Shown: piece after piece, positions 1-8,051 of the stretch
Position numbering within the stretch: the first letter of the stretch is position 1
Layout of the letters: each line of letters starts with the position of its first letter
NCBI GenBank assembly: GCA_030592565.1
Contig: JAUVIX010000007.1
Coordinates: 1-21,834 of the forward strand
DNA length: 21,834 nucleotides
Direction: 5' to 3'
Origin: Chlorobiota bacterium
Lineage (GTDB): Bacteria > Bacteroidota > Bacteroidia > Bacteroidales > JAADJA01
Made by a program: the position numbers and the translations under genes
The notes under the pieces: generated by a model
The model's database searches: none
What the model was told of the DNA's origin: nothing
What the model saw: only the letters and a program-made list of their open reading frames with translations

Positions 1-932
1 ATGAGGTTATTCTGGTTGGTGGCTCAACACGTATTCCGGCAAGTCAGGATGTAGTTAAAGATAGCTTCGGAAAGACACCTACAAAAGGAGTAAATCCTGC
101 TGAGGTTGTTGCTATCGGAGCTGCTCTTCAGGGTGGAGTTCTTACAGGTGAAGTAAAAGATGTGCTTCTGCTTGATGTTACTCCTCTGTCACTCGGCATC
201 GAAACACTTGGTGGTGTTTTAACAAAGCTGATTGAGTCGAATACAACCATCCCGACCAAGAAAACAGAAGTATTCTCTACTGCCTCTGACAACCAGACTT
301 CAGTTGAGATACACGTTCTGCAGGGTGAAAGGCCAATGGCAAATCAAAATAAGAGTATTGGAAGGTTCCACCTTGATGGAATCCCTCCGGCACAACGTGG
401 AATACCTCAAATTGAAGTCGTTTTTGATATAGATGCAAACGGTATTCTGAATGTATCGGCCAAAGATAAAGCAAGCGGCAAGTCACAGCAAATCAGAATT
501 GAAGCTTCTTCAGGGCTTACGGATGATGAAATTAAAAAGATGAAAGAAGAAGCTACTGCAAATGCCGAAGCTGATAAAAAACAAAAAGAGGAGATAGATA
601 AGTTGAACAGTGCTGATGCTCTGATATTCCAGACGGAAAAGCAGATGGGAGAATATGGGGATAAAATACCGGATGACAAAAAAGCTCCTATCGAGCAGGC
701 TTTGAATGAGCTGAAAGAGGCTCACAAGAATAAAGACATTGCAGCAATCGACAATGCTACAAATACATTGAACACTGCATGGCAGGCTGCCAGCCAGGAG
801 ATGTATAATGCAACTCAAGGTCAGGAACAAGGTGGTGAACAACAGCAACCCGGTGGTGACGGTGAGGCTGCACCTGACTCCTCATCAAATGATGATGAAG
901 TGACTGATGTGGATTTTGAAGAGGTGAAATAA
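1..932 (+). CDS. dnaK: Chaperone protein DnaK (Hsp70), C-terminal part; 5' end outside window
   Basis: ATP-dependent cytoplasmic Hsp70 chaperone that binds exposed hydrophobic peptides with DnaJ and GrpE. The reading frame is open from base 3, giving 309 codons before TAA at 930-932; the gene starts upstream of the window. The visible part opens in the last section of the nucleotide-binding domain (VILVGGSTRIP), continues to the interdomain linker (DVLLLDVTPLSLGIET), the beta-sandwich substrate-binding domain, the helical lid, a Gln/Gly-rich disordered tail and the conserved acidic end DDEVTDVDFEEVK. The Hsp70 family is about 635-640 residues, so roughly half is present. An internal ATG at 162 lies inside the conserved linker and is not the start. 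A hairpin terminator follows 18 bases after the stop. Nothing looks damaged. Identification is very secure. Confidence 0.98.
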   Translation, partial: EVILVGGSTRIPASQDVVKDSFGKTPTKGVNPAEVVAIGAALQGGVLTGEVKDVLLLDVTPLSLGIETLGGVLTKLIESNTTIPTKKTEVFSTASDNQTSVEIHVLQGERPMANQNKSIGRFHLDGIPPAQRGIPQIEVVFDIDANGILNVSAKDKASGKSQQIRIEASSGLTDDEIKKMKEEATANAEADKKQKEEIDKLNSADALIFQTEKQMGEYGDKIPDDKKAPIEQALNELKEAHKNKDIAAIDNATNTLNTAWQAASQEMYNATQGQEQGGEQQQPGGDGEAAPDSSSNDDEVTDVDFEEVK

Positions 933-950
933 AACCTCTCACGATAATGA

Positions 951-989
951 AAAGGCTGTCTTAAATCATTAAGACAGCCTTTTTTATTT
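951..989. terminator. Rho-independent terminator between convergent dnaK and GH27 gene
   Basis: Perfect 13-bp inverted repeat, arms 951-963 and 970-982 (AAAGGCTGTCTTA and its complement), closing a 6-base loop that can add one more A-T pair. It is followed on the + strand by a T-rich run to 989. On the minus strand the stem is followed by only a short T run (TTTTCATT), so it may also stop the convergent alpha-galactosidase transcript, less efficiently. Confidence 0.93.
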
Positions 990-1006
990 ATCATTCATTT
1001 TTAAAA

Positions 1007-3301
1007 TTATTCCGATACTTTCAGTAGTGAAACTCCATGGACAGGCAATTTGATAATTATTGATTTTTCAAAAGAACCCAACTCTTTTTGCCTCCATAAA
1101 TCTCTGACTTTTACCTTGTCAGGAAGTCCGGCCTTATTAAACAGCAATTTGTAATCTAAAATTGATTCGCCGAGATTAAAAACACCTACTGCTTTTGTGC
1201 CATCATATAGCTCTTTCACCCAAACCTGAACATCTCCATCAATAAAAACAGGAGTAGCCTGCTTCCCAAGAATATCCTGGTTGACAGCAATAACCTCATC
1301 ATTAGTCAGCAGATTAAGGGTAAAATCATCAAGACGTTCCAGATCGCACCCAATAAGAAGAGGTGCAGATAAAAGCGACCACAGGCTGATGTGAGTGTAT
1401 TGTTCATTGGGAGTAAGACGTGTGGGGTGCAAATTTGGACCCCAGCCTACCCATCCTACTACCAGCATATCAGGATCGTTCCAGTGTCCCGGCCCTCCAT
1501 AAGGTGCATTTTTAACCTGATTAAACCCGATAGATTTCAAACTCCCCCAGGTATCGGTGATGTCACCTGTTGTCCGCCATAGGTTTCCGCCAACTTCGGC
1601 ACCCCACTCATAAACATTTCCCATCCCGTACTGACACAAGCTATAAACTATGTCTCGGTCAACTTCTCCAAGAGCATCCCTCATTACAAAATAGGGTTTC
1701 TTCAATTCGGGAAGTGAATGGTCTTTGGCAATCTGGCCATAAGAACACCAGTCATATTTCAGATAGTCAACACCCCAGAAAGCAAAGGATCTGGCATCCT
1801 GAATTTCATACTGATAGCTTGCCGTATATCCTCCACAGGTAAGCGGTCCGGGAGAAGTGTATATACCAAATTTCAATCCGAGAAAGTGAATTGAATCTCC
1901 AAGTGATTTCATATCAGGGAATTTCTCATTTGTCCTGATGTTACCATCATCATCTCTTTTTGGCTCGGGAGAATCCCCCTTTATCTCCCAGCCGTCATCA
2001 ATATTAATATAATTCCAGCCGTGGTTGGCAAGGCCTTTCTCTACAAAAACTTTTGCGGATGCAATAACTTTTTCCTGATCAACACTTAAACCCCAACAGT
2101 TCCAGCTATTCCAGCCCATTGGCGGTGTTAACGCAATTTGGTCACCTATAATAATTTTCAAAATACCCGATGCCTTTCCCACAGAGTTTTCAACTGTAAT
2201 TTTTACATCATATTCCCCCCTGTTGGAAACTCTCCCTGAAATAATTCCCCTGTTGCTATCAAAGGTCAATCCTTCCGGCAGGTTCGCAATACTTATTTTC
2301 AAAGGTTCCTTACCGGTCACAGGGATTTTATGCAAGAATGGTTTGCCCGGCCTCGCCCCTATTATCTCAGGCCCATTGATACGTGGGTTTTCAGAAACTG
2401 CCGGAGTAAGAATATATGGCAATATATCAGTATAGACAGTTTCGGATGCAGAGCCTTTCTGTTTGTAAATATAATTTAGAGTTGTTGATTCATTTTGTTC
2501 AGGGATTTCAACAAATATTTTGGTTTCAGCTCCTGCCGGGAGGTCAATTTTAATTATGTGACGAAAAAACTCCTTTGCTGTAAAATCATTCTTTGCTGTA
2601 ACGATAAACACCCCACTCAATTTAACATGGTTCGAAATATTTTTAACATTAAATGATTTATATGCTACCCCATTATCAAAAGCAAATGTACTATTTCGAT
2701 GTCCCGATTCAAGATAATCACCCACATCCACCATTCCAATAGCAGGTATCCCCGAATACATCCCACCAAGACCCCCCCTGTCCCAAACTCTGACAGCAAT
2801 CAAATTCTCCTTATCCCATAGCAATCTCTCATCATCAGCAGAAATAACATATACTCTTTCCTTATACCACGGACTTGGCTCAATATTAAAACTGTCAGGG
2901 ACAGATACGCCAGAAGTAAGTGTAATTCCGTTATAGCCCAGAATTTTACCATTCAGGTAAACCTCATCACAATCATCAATCTTACCAAGATATAACTTCA
3001 AACTATCCTTTAAAAAAGAGATATCTTTAACAGATGAAGGCAGGCTGAATCTGACTCTGTACCAGGCAAAATTATCAAGCTCTTTATAACCCTGATTGTC
3101 CCAGTTTTGACCAACATTAATCTGTTTCCAGTCCGAATCATCCAAACCAATAGTCAAATATGAAGGATCATCACCTGTTTTAAACTTCCATACTTCAGAT
3201 AATCTAATTTGACTATTTTTCTGATCCTGTGTTCTACAGGAAATTAGCAGCACAATAAGCGATAGTGCTATTAAATTAAAAATAAATCTGCTTCTATTCA
3301 T
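1007..3301 (-). CDS. Alpha-galactosidase, glycoside hydrolase family 27, predicted lipoprotein
   Basis: Retaining alpha-galactosidase of 764 residues that should release terminal alpha-linked galactose at the cell surface or in the periplasm. Residues 1-22 form a lipoprotein signal (LIVLLISC, lipid on Cys22). Residues about 31-230 resemble the galactose-binding jelly roll seen in exported esterases and glycosidases (KIDDCDEVYLNGKILG). About 300-385 is a putative Ig domain (LPEGLTFDSNRGIISG, He_PIG-like). The GH27 barrel opens at LTPPMGWNSWNCWG (391-404). YLKYDWC holds the nucleophile Asp517, and RTTGDITDTW holds the predicted acid/base Asp580. GPGHWNDPDMLVVG and a C-terminal beta domain follow. 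It stands alone between convergent dnaK and a divergent ferredoxin gene, with no SusC/SusD pair in view. The start ATG sits directly before the positively charged signal region. GH27 is secure; exact substrate (raffinose-type, galactomannan or glycolipid) is not. Confidence 0.95.
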   Translation of the reverse strand: MNRSRFIFNLIALSLIVLLISCRTQDQKNSQIRLSEVWKFKTGDDPSYLTIGLDDSDWKQINVGQNWDNQGYKELDNFAWYRVRFSLPSSVKDISFLKDSLKLYLGKIDDCDEVYLNGKILGYNGITLTSGVSVPDSFNIEPSPWYKERVYVISADDERLLWDKENLIAVRVWDRGGLGGMYSGIPAIGMVDVGDYLESGHRNSTFAFDNGVAYKSFNVKNISNHVKLSGVFIVTAKNDFTAKEFFRHIIKIDLPAGAETKIFVEIPEQNESTTLNYIYKQKGSASETVYTDILPYILTPAVSENPRINGPEIIGARPGKPFLHKIPVTGKEPLKISIANLPEGLTFDSNRGIISGRVSNRGEYDVKITVENSVGKASGILKIIIGDQIALTPPMGWNSWNCWGLSVDQEKVIASAKVFVEKGLANHGWNYINIDDGWEIKGDSPEPKRDDDGNIRTNEKFPDMKSLGDSIHFLGLKFGIYTSPGPLTCGGYTASYQYEIQDARSFAFWGVDYLKYDWCSYGQIAKDHSLPELKKPYFVMRDALGEVDRDIVYSLCQYGMGNVYEWGAEVGGNLWRTTGDITDTWGSLKSIGFNQVKNAPYGGPGHWNDPDMLVVGWVGWGPNLHPTRLTPNEQYTHISLWSLLSAPLLIGCDLERLDDFTLNLLTNDEVIAVNQDILGKQATPVFIDGDVQVWVKELYDGTKAVGVFNLGESILDYKLLFNKAGLPDKVKVRDLWRQKELGSFEKSIIIKLPVHGVSLLKVSE

Positions 3302-3396
3302 AACTGCATTTTAAAGTTGAATTTTTTCAATTTCTCCTCTGCGAAACTACCAATATAATAGCAAATTATGCATAGAATTACTATTTAGAATTATTA

Positions 3397-3404
3397 CAAA
3401 TATA
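3397..3404 (-). promoter_or_regulatory. Candidate -7 promoter box for the alpha-galactosidase gene
   Basis: On the minus strand these bases read TATATTTG, an exact match to the Bacteroidota -7 consensus TAnnTTTG. They lie about 95 bases upstream of the ATG at 3301. No clear TTG -33 box was found at 17-23 bases upstream, so support is moderate. Confidence 0.4.
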
Positions 3405-3435
3405 TCAGCATAACGACCGCTTCTTGATTTTTCCA

Positions 3436-3443
3436 TATCTTTG
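3436..3443 (+). promoter_or_regulatory. Candidate -7 promoter box for the ferredoxin-AOR unit
   Basis: TATCTTTG matches the Bacteroidota TAnnTTTG box. The expected start of transcription is near 3448-3450, about 17 bases before ATG 3466. This argues against the in-frame upstream TTG at 3424, which would lie in or upstream of the promoter. No convincing -33 TTG was seen. Confidence 0.5.
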
Positions 3444-3465
3444 GAGGAATTACAAAAAAAATACA

Positions 3466-4137
3466 ATGAATTTATCAACAGAGCAATCACGAAGAAATTT
3501 TTTACGAACTCTCGCTATTGGTGCAGGAGGAATGGCTGTTTTGGGCAGCTATGGGTTTATTTTTCAGGAGGAATCAGCAAATGGCGAAATAAAAGCCATA
3601 GTTGTGGATTTTACAAAATGTGCAGGATGCCGCACTTGTGAAACGGCCTGCTCTGCCTATAATCACCAGGTTGAAATTGATGGTCAACTAATGAAAGGCC
3701 TGGGCAATCCCGACCTGTCAAACATTAAGGTTTGGCATTATAATCCTGATGTTGATATCCCGGTCACCTGTTTTCTGTGTGAAGATGCTCCCTGTATTGA
3801 AGCCTGCCCTATTGCTATAGATCCTGTAACCGGCAGAAAAGCTTTGTATCGTGATGAAACCTTTAGTACAATTAAATGTGATCTTGATCGGTGCATAGGT
3901 TGCGGGAAGTGCTCGAAAGCATGCCACGAAAAGAGTGGTGGGGTGATTTTCCCTAACAAGGAGACGGGAAAACCTGAACGAATGTGTACGCTCTGCGATG
4001 GTGATCCACAATGCGTGAAATACTGTCCTTATGGTGCGCTGCAATATCTGACCATTACACCGGATATGCCATTAAGGAACACATCACCGGATAAAATTGC
4101 TGAAAAGATGATTGAACAGTATTATCAAGGATATTAA
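3466..4137 (+). CDS. Tat-signal ferredoxin with four [4Fe-4S] motifs, predicted electron-transfer subunit of AOR
   Basis: Protein of 223 residues. Residues 1-33 form a twin-arginine signal (SRRNFLRTLAIGAGG), predicting folded export with clusters already inserted. Sixteen Cys in four groups follow: C52/55/58/62, C102/105/110/114, C143/146/149/153 and C174/177/183/187, the pattern of HycB/DMSO-reductase-B-like polyferredoxins that wire a catalytic subunit to another redox partner. Cys138 is extra. ATG 3466 was chosen over TTG 3424 because the promoter box overlaps the TTG and the Tat motif is kept. The AOR gene begins 64 bases downstream with no promoter box visible between them, so the two are probably one transcript. 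Paired AOR-plus-ferredoxin subunits are known (P. furiosus WOR5, BamB/BamC, E. coli YdhV/YdhY). Physiological partner unknown. Confidence 0.93.
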   Translation: MNLSTEQSRRNFLRTLAIGAGGMAVLGSYGFIFQEESANGEIKAIVVDFTKCAGCRTCETACSAYNHQVEIDGQLMKGLGNPDLSNIKVWHYNPDVDIPVTCFLCEDAPCIEACPIAIDPVTGRKALYRDETFSTIKCDLDRCIGCGKCSKACHEKSGGVIFPNKETGKPERMCTLCDGDPQCVKYCPYGALQYLTITPDMPLRNTSPDKIAEKMIEQYYQGY

Positions 4138-4201
4138 AAGTTCAACAAAAATGTGACAATAACGATTTGAAATTTAACATCAAATTATATATAAAAAACC
4201 A

Positions 4202-6001
4202 ATGAAAGGCTACAACGGAATAATACTTGAAATTGATCTGACATCAGAAACTATCAATAAAAAACAAATCCCCGAAGAGGATTTATTAAACTATATCGGT
4301 GGTCGTGGTCTCGGGATGAAGTTACTTTATGATTATTTACCCGAAGCGGGAGTTGATCCTTTATCTCCGGAAAATCCTTTGCTTATAATGCCCGGGCCAT
4401 TCAGCGGATTTCCAATACCTTCATCTTCACGGACGTGTGTGGTTACCAAATCACCAAAGACTTTCCCCCTGAGCAAGAAGTATGAACACAGCTCAACTGT
4501 AAGCTATTCAAATATGGGTGGCTTTGTCGGACCCGAAATTAGATTTGCCGGCTATGATGGCCTGCTTATCACCGGAAAAGCAAAAAAGCCTGTTTACATT
4601 TTCATTGAAGATGATGTGGTTGAAATCAGGAACGCATCACGATACTGGGGAATGGGAACTGACAAGTTTGATAAGTATTTTATTGAAGATCTTCGCGACC
4701 GTAAGTTTGAGAGTTTTTATATTGGACCGGCAGGTGAAAATCTTGTCCCTTATGCCTCAGTTATTAATACAGCAGCTCGGGCTGCCGGTCGTGGAGGCGT
4801 TGGCTGTGTAATGGGGTCGAAAAACCTTAAAGCTGTAGCCGTAAAAGGAACTGGAATGCCAACAGTAGCCAATCACAAAGATTATCTTGACTTATTGGAA
4901 AAAGCACGAGTCTCTTTTAGCGAAGATACGGATAATCGTAAGTTTTGGAGAGATGAAGGAACTACAGGAGCCTTAAAGTATTCCTCTGACAGAGGTTCAC
5001 AAGCAGTAAAAAATTATAGTGAAGGTACATTTGAGGGTATCGAAAATTTAGCAACAGAGTCGGCAAGAAAGAAAATTTGGAAACGCGATTTTGCTTGTTT
5101 CTCTTGTGCACTCTCCTGCACAAAAAGCGGATATGCAAAAGGAGCCTACGGCACAATGGTTCATGATGCTCCCGAATATGAAACAGGGACAATGCTCGGT
5201 GCCAACCTGATGATAGATAGCCTGGAAGGCCTGGCAAAACTTATCTTTGTTGCTGATGATTATGGAATGGATATTATAAGTGCCGGAAACACTATTGGTT
5301 TTCTGATGGAATGTTACGAAAAACAACTTATTGATAAAGATTTCCTTGATGGCATTGACCTGCAATGGGGAAGCGTGGATGCATCACTTCAGATGCTGCA
5401 TAAAATAGGTAAGATGGAAGGTGTAGGCAAACTGGCTGCACAGGGAGTAAAACCGCTTGCGGGAAAGATAGGAAAAGGCTCTGAAAATTTTGCCATACAT
5501 GTAAAAGGACACGAGCTTGCAGCATGGAATGTGCCTGCTTATGAAAAAACAGGCATCTCTTATACTACTGCAAACCGCGGAGCCTGTCATCTGAACGGAG
5601 GTGACATCAGTGAGCAGGACGGCATTGCAATAATGGACTCACTCGGAGCGTGTGCTTTTGCCGAAGGGTGGTATAAAGACGAATTACATTACCGCCATTT
5701 TCTTTCAGCACTAACCGGACTTGAATGGAGTGAGAAGGAGTTCGACAAAGCAGGTGAACGTATCTTTAATCTTGAAAAAATGATGAACTACCGTGAAGGC
5801 TTTGACAGAAATGACGATATCCTCCCTGAACGGTTTTATACGAATAAATTCACAATGGGGCCGAAAGAAGGAGCTGTTGTTGACCGCGAAGAATTTAAGA
5901 ATAAAATGGATGAATATTATGAGGCACGGGGTTGGAATAAAGAAACCTCACGGCCGACTGATGAAAAACTGGAGGAGCTGGGGCTGGGGTTTTTAACCTA
6001 A
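4202..6001 (+). CDS. Aldehyde:ferredoxin oxidoreductase family protein (tungsto/molybdo-bispyranopterin enzyme)
   Basis: Catalytic subunit of 599 residues, close to the family norm of about 600. Family members oxidise aldehydes to acids (or run other low-potential two-electron reactions) using a bispyranopterin W or Mo cofactor and one [4Fe-4S] cluster. Visible marks: GGRGLGMKLLYDY (33-45), the pterin-binding stretch around GPFSGFPIPSSSRT (65-78), GPAGEN (175-180), GRGGVGCVMGSKNLKAVAVKG (196-216), the cluster cysteines C299xxC302xxxC306 with the distant fourth ligand C484 (DSLGACAFA), and TTANRGACHLNGG near 455-467. No signal peptide is visible, although its partner ferredoxin has a Tat signal. 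If they form a complex, the AOR may be co-exported by hitchhiking. No pterin or tungstate-uptake genes are in the window. Family secure, substrate unknown. Confidence 0.95.
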   Translation: MKGYNGIILEIDLTSETINKKQIPEEDLLNYIGGRGLGMKLLYDYLPEAGVDPLSPENPLLIMPGPFSGFPIPSSSRTCVVTKSPKTFPLSKKYEHSSTVSYSNMGGFVGPEIRFAGYDGLLITGKAKKPVYIFIEDDVVEIRNASRYWGMGTDKFDKYFIEDLRDRKFESFYIGPAGENLVPYASVINTAARAAGRGGVGCVMGSKNLKAVAVKGTGMPTVANHKDYLDLLEKARVSFSEDTDNRKFWRDEGTTGALKYSSDRGSQAVKNYSEGTFEGIENLATESARKKIWKRDFACFSCALSCTKSGYAKGAYGTMVHDAPEYETGTMLGANLMIDSLEGLAKLIFVADDYGMDIISAGNTIGFLMECYEKQLIDKDFLDGIDLQWGSVDASLQMLHKIGKMEGVGKLAAQGVKPLAGKIGKGSENFAIHVKGHELAAWNVPAYEKTGISYTTANRGACHLNGGDISEQDGIAIMDSLGACAFAEGWYKDELHYRHFLSALTGLEWSEKEFDKAGERIFNLEKMMNYREGFDRNDDILPERFYTNKFTMGPKEGAVVDREEFKNKMDEYYEARGWNKETSRPTDEKLEELGLGFLT

Positions 6002-6060
6002 AGCGTGCTTTCTAACTACAGTTCGGGATTTACTTTCGAATTACAAATCTGAAAGAATAG

Positions 6061-6087
6061 AGAATGGCAAAAAACCAATGCCATTCT
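6061..6087. repeat. Hairpin downstream of the AOR gene
   Basis: Perfect 9-bp inverted repeat (AGAATGGCA at 6061-6069, complement at 6079-6087) with a 9-base loop. It starts 60 bases after the AOR stop codon. There is no T run after it, so it is not a classic intrinsic terminator; it could protect the 3' end of the message. Confidence 0.6.
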
Positions 6088-6100
6088 GTACCCCTCTGTC

Positions 6101-6121
6101 ATTCCGGACTTGATCCGGAAT
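6101..6121. repeat. Short palindromic repeat, probably dispersed
   Basis: Perfect 8-bp palindrome ATTCCGGA - CTTGA - TCCGGAAT. It is GC-rich against the AT-rich spacer. From memory, the longer phrase running from GTCATTCCGG to CCGGAATCC is of a type scattered between genes in many bacterial genomes; this cannot be checked here. It lies 13 bases after the hairpin at 6061-6087. Confidence 0.55.
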
Positions 6122-6169
6122 CCACAATAAAATCAACATTCAAATAATAAACTGTATGCTCCTATTAAT

Positions 6170-6177
6170 TACTTTTG
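6170..6177 (+). promoter_or_regulatory. Candidate -7 promoter box immediately before the YwbE-family gene
   Basis: TACTTTTG matches TAnnTTTG and ends only 7 bases before ATG 6185. If used, transcription would start at or within a base or two of the start codon, giving a leaderless message. No ribosome-binding site is visible. No clear -33 TTG was found. Confidence 0.45.
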
Positions 6178-6184
6178 CAAAATC

Positions 6185-6388
6185 ATGGAAGGAACAAAAC
6201 GAAGCAATATTCAAACAGGAATGCTGGTGAATATTGTACTCAAACAAGATCAGCGTTCAGGTAAGTTAACTGAAGGCGTTGTTAAAAACATACTAACCAA
6301 AGCATCCATTCACCCTCATGGCATTAAGGTCAGGCTCGAAAGCGGATTGATTGGTCGGGTTAAAAAAATAATCGGGGATAGAGAATAG
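6185..6388 (+). CDS. YwbE family protein (DUF2196), small conserved protein
   Basis: Small 67-residue protein with the family signature nearly throughout: IQTGMLVNIVLKQDQRSGKL, EGVVKNILTKASIHPHGIKV and a final RLESGLIGRVKKII. Length matches Bacillus YwbE-type proteins (about 65-70 residues). It is predicted to be cytoplasmic, basic and KOW/SH3-like in appearance; nucleic acid binding is a guess and no function is firmly known to me. The start is fixed because family similarity begins at about residue 6 and the next Met is residue 13. Its TAG stop lies inside the left arm of a palindromic repeat shared with the convergent FAD gene. Confidence 0.9.
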   Translation: MEGTKRSNIQTGMLVNIVLKQDQRSGKLTEGVVKNILTKASIHPHGIKVRLESGLIGRVKKIIGDRE

Positions 6389-6420
6389 AGACGCACGGCC
6401 TTGCGTCTCTACTCTCTATC
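6377..6420. repeat. Long palindromic repeat / bidirectional terminator carrying both stop codons
   Basis: Inner arms TAGAGACGCA (6386-6395) and TGCGTCTCTA (6402-6411) are a perfect 10-bp inverted repeat around a 6-base loop. After one mismatch (6385/6412) the pairing resumes for 8 bp (6377-6384 with 6413-6420). The TAG stop of the YwbE-family gene is 6386-6388, and the TAG stop of the minus-strand FAD gene is the complement of 6409-6411, so both stops are the outer ends of the inner stem. It probably ends both transcripts. The core is of a type I remember as a dispersed repeat in other bacteria, which cannot be verified here. Confidence 0.8.
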
Positions 6421-7944
6421 AACTATCTTCATCGCAGCCCTGATACCATCAGCAGCACTCGACATTATACCACCTGCATAACCGCTTCCTTCGCCGATGA
6501 TGAATAAATTGAAAAACCCATCTGTTAACCCATTCTCGCTTCTGATTACCTGGATGGGTGATGAGGTTTTACTTTCCAGACCCAGCAAGATTCCCTGATC
6601 GTATCCTTTGAGTTTATTGCTAAAATCCAGTAACCCCTTTTGCATTGAACACGTGACTGTAGGTGGCAACATTTCCCATAGAGGGGCAGGCATAAGACCA
6701 AGCGGGTAGCTTGATTTTACAGAATCAACAGTTAGTTTTTGCGAGATAAAATCCTTAATGGTACAGAAAGGAGCCGCGTAACTTTGCGCAAATTCATAGA
6801 AAGTAGATTCCAGCTTTTCGAGTTCCTCCAAAGCTTCAGAGGGTGAAACAATTCTCCCGGCAAGCTGATTCGGATGAAGCCCGGCCACACAGGCAGCATT
6901 AGCAAACTCTCCATTACGATGATAACGACTCATCCCGTTAACAATATTAGTATGTTGATAGGCCGTAGCCGGAACAACCATTCCGCCGGGACACATACAA
7001 AATGTATAAACATTGTGCTTGCCGTCTGCAGGAGTTGTCAACCTGTATTCAGCAGCTTTTACACCGGGAAGCGAGCCAATGCCCCATTGTGCCTGATTGA
7101 TGATCTCCTGCTTATGTTCAGCCCGGCTGCCAATAGCAAAGTTCTTTGTTCGGAAAGGAACCCCTTTATCCATCAACATTCGGTAAGTTTCAAAAGCCGA
7201 ATGACCGGGAGCTATTAAAAAATAATCTCCTGACAAATCCCCGCCTGATGTAACAGCTTCAATAACTCTTCCATTTTTGATATTCAGGTCGATTAATAAG
7301 GTTTCAAAGAGTATGGTTCCACCCAGCTTCTTGAACTCATCCCGCAGGTTTTTAACAATTTTCTTAAGGTTATCTGTTCCCAGGTGGGGATGAGCCATAT
7401 AAGCAATCTCGGCAGGGCCTCCGGCAGCAATATAACTTGATAGTATAAACTCCTTTTCTTTGGAAACACGCTTTGATCTGGTAGTGAGCTTCCCATCCGA
7501 AAAGGTTCCGGCACCACCTTCACCAAAAGCGTAGTTGCCGAGGGGATTAAATAAACCATCTTTTTCAAATTTACCAATCCCTTTTGCTCTTTTATCCACA
7601 TCAGCACCCCGTTCAATAAGAACCACATCAAAACCCGATTTTTGCAGTACATAAGCAGCAAAAAAGCCGGCAGGCCCACTTCCGGTTACTATAACACTCT
7701 TGTCTCTTTTTTTATAGCTAATTGGCATAGCATCTTGATGCAAAGGCAACTCTCCCTTGATATATTCAGAGCTTATGCCAATTTTAAGTCTCCAATCTAT
7801 CTTTTTCTTTTTCCTGGCATCAAGACTTTTGTTAATCACCTGGTAGGAGAACTCACTAATTCGAAGTGCTTTTGAAATGGTTTGTTTCAGTTGATCTTCA
7901 GAATAAGCTGTTGGAAGGTTTATTTCAATTTCCTTGTAACCCAT
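6409..7944 (-). CDS. FAD-dependent dehydrogenase, COG2509 family
   Basis: Cytoplasmic flavoprotein of 511 residues. After an N-terminal extension of about 82 residues (a small alpha/beta domain typical of this family, MGYKEIEINLP onward) comes the FAD-binding Rossmann motif VTGSGPAGFFAAYVL (86-100) ending in IERG. The family landmark GNYAFGEGGAGTFSDGKLTTR follows, and a second FAD-contact region lies near the C-terminus (IIGEGSGYAGGIMSSAADGI). No signal peptide or membrane segment. The family is widespread and usually annotated as uncharacterised NAD(FAD)-utilising dehydrogenase, so the substrate is unknown. It is monocistronic here, convergent with the YwbE-family gene, and shares a palindrome with it at the stop. 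The start ATG at 7944 follows a candidate promoter box by about 30 bases. Confidence 0.92.
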   Translation of the reverse strand: MGYKEIEINLPTAYSEDQLKQTISKALRISEFSYQVINKSLDARKKKKIDWRLKIGISSEYIKGELPLHQDAMPISYKKRDKSVIVTGSGPAGFFAAYVLQKSGFDVVLIERGADVDKRAKGIGKFEKDGLFNPLGNYAFGEGGAGTFSDGKLTTRSKRVSKEKEFILSSYIAAGGPAEIAYMAHPHLGTDNLKKIVKNLRDEFKKLGGTILFETLLIDLNIKNGRVIEAVTSGGDLSGDYFLIAPGHSAFETYRMLMDKGVPFRTKNFAIGSRAEHKQEIINQAQWGIGSLPGVKAAEYRLTTPADGKHNVYTFCMCPGGMVVPATAYQHTNIVNGMSRYHRNGEFANAACVAGLHPNQLAGRIVSPSEALEELEKLESTFYEFAQSYAAPFCTIKDFISQKLTVDSVKSSYPLGLMPAPLWEMLPPTVTCSMQKGLLDFSNKLKGYDQGILLGLESKTSSPIQVIRSENGLTDGFFNLFIIGEGSGYAGGIMSSAADGIRAAMKIVDRE

Positions 7945-7975
7945 CGATAATCTATTTGAATGTTAAATTCCCTGA

Positions 7976-7983
7976 CAAATATA
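7976..7983 (-). promoter_or_regulatory. Candidate -7 promoter box for the FAD dehydrogenase gene
   Basis: Minus-strand TATATTTG, an exact TAnnTTTG match, 31 bases upstream of the ATG at 7944. The predicted leader is about 25 bases. A -33 TTG was not found at the usual distance. Confidence 0.45.
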
Positions 7984-8051
7984 TTCATTTTTTATGGCAC
8001 ACTTAGTTAAATTCATTCACTAATTTGTATTATTTATTTTATCTAGCTGAT

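Noticed and set aside
1..60. The window begins with ATG, suggesting a gene start at base 1
   Set aside because: The DnaK protein sequence reads in the frame starting at base 3; the ATG is out of frame and coincidental.
3424..3465. In-frame TTG start for the ferredoxin gene
   Set aside because: It lies upstream of and overlapping a TAnnTTTG promoter box, adds 14 residues before the Tat signal, and a good ATG follows at 3466.
4202..6001. AOR as the catalytic subunit of a class II benzoyl-CoA reductase (BamB)
   Set aside because: No other Bam or aromatic-degradation genes are present; only general AOR family features can be supported.
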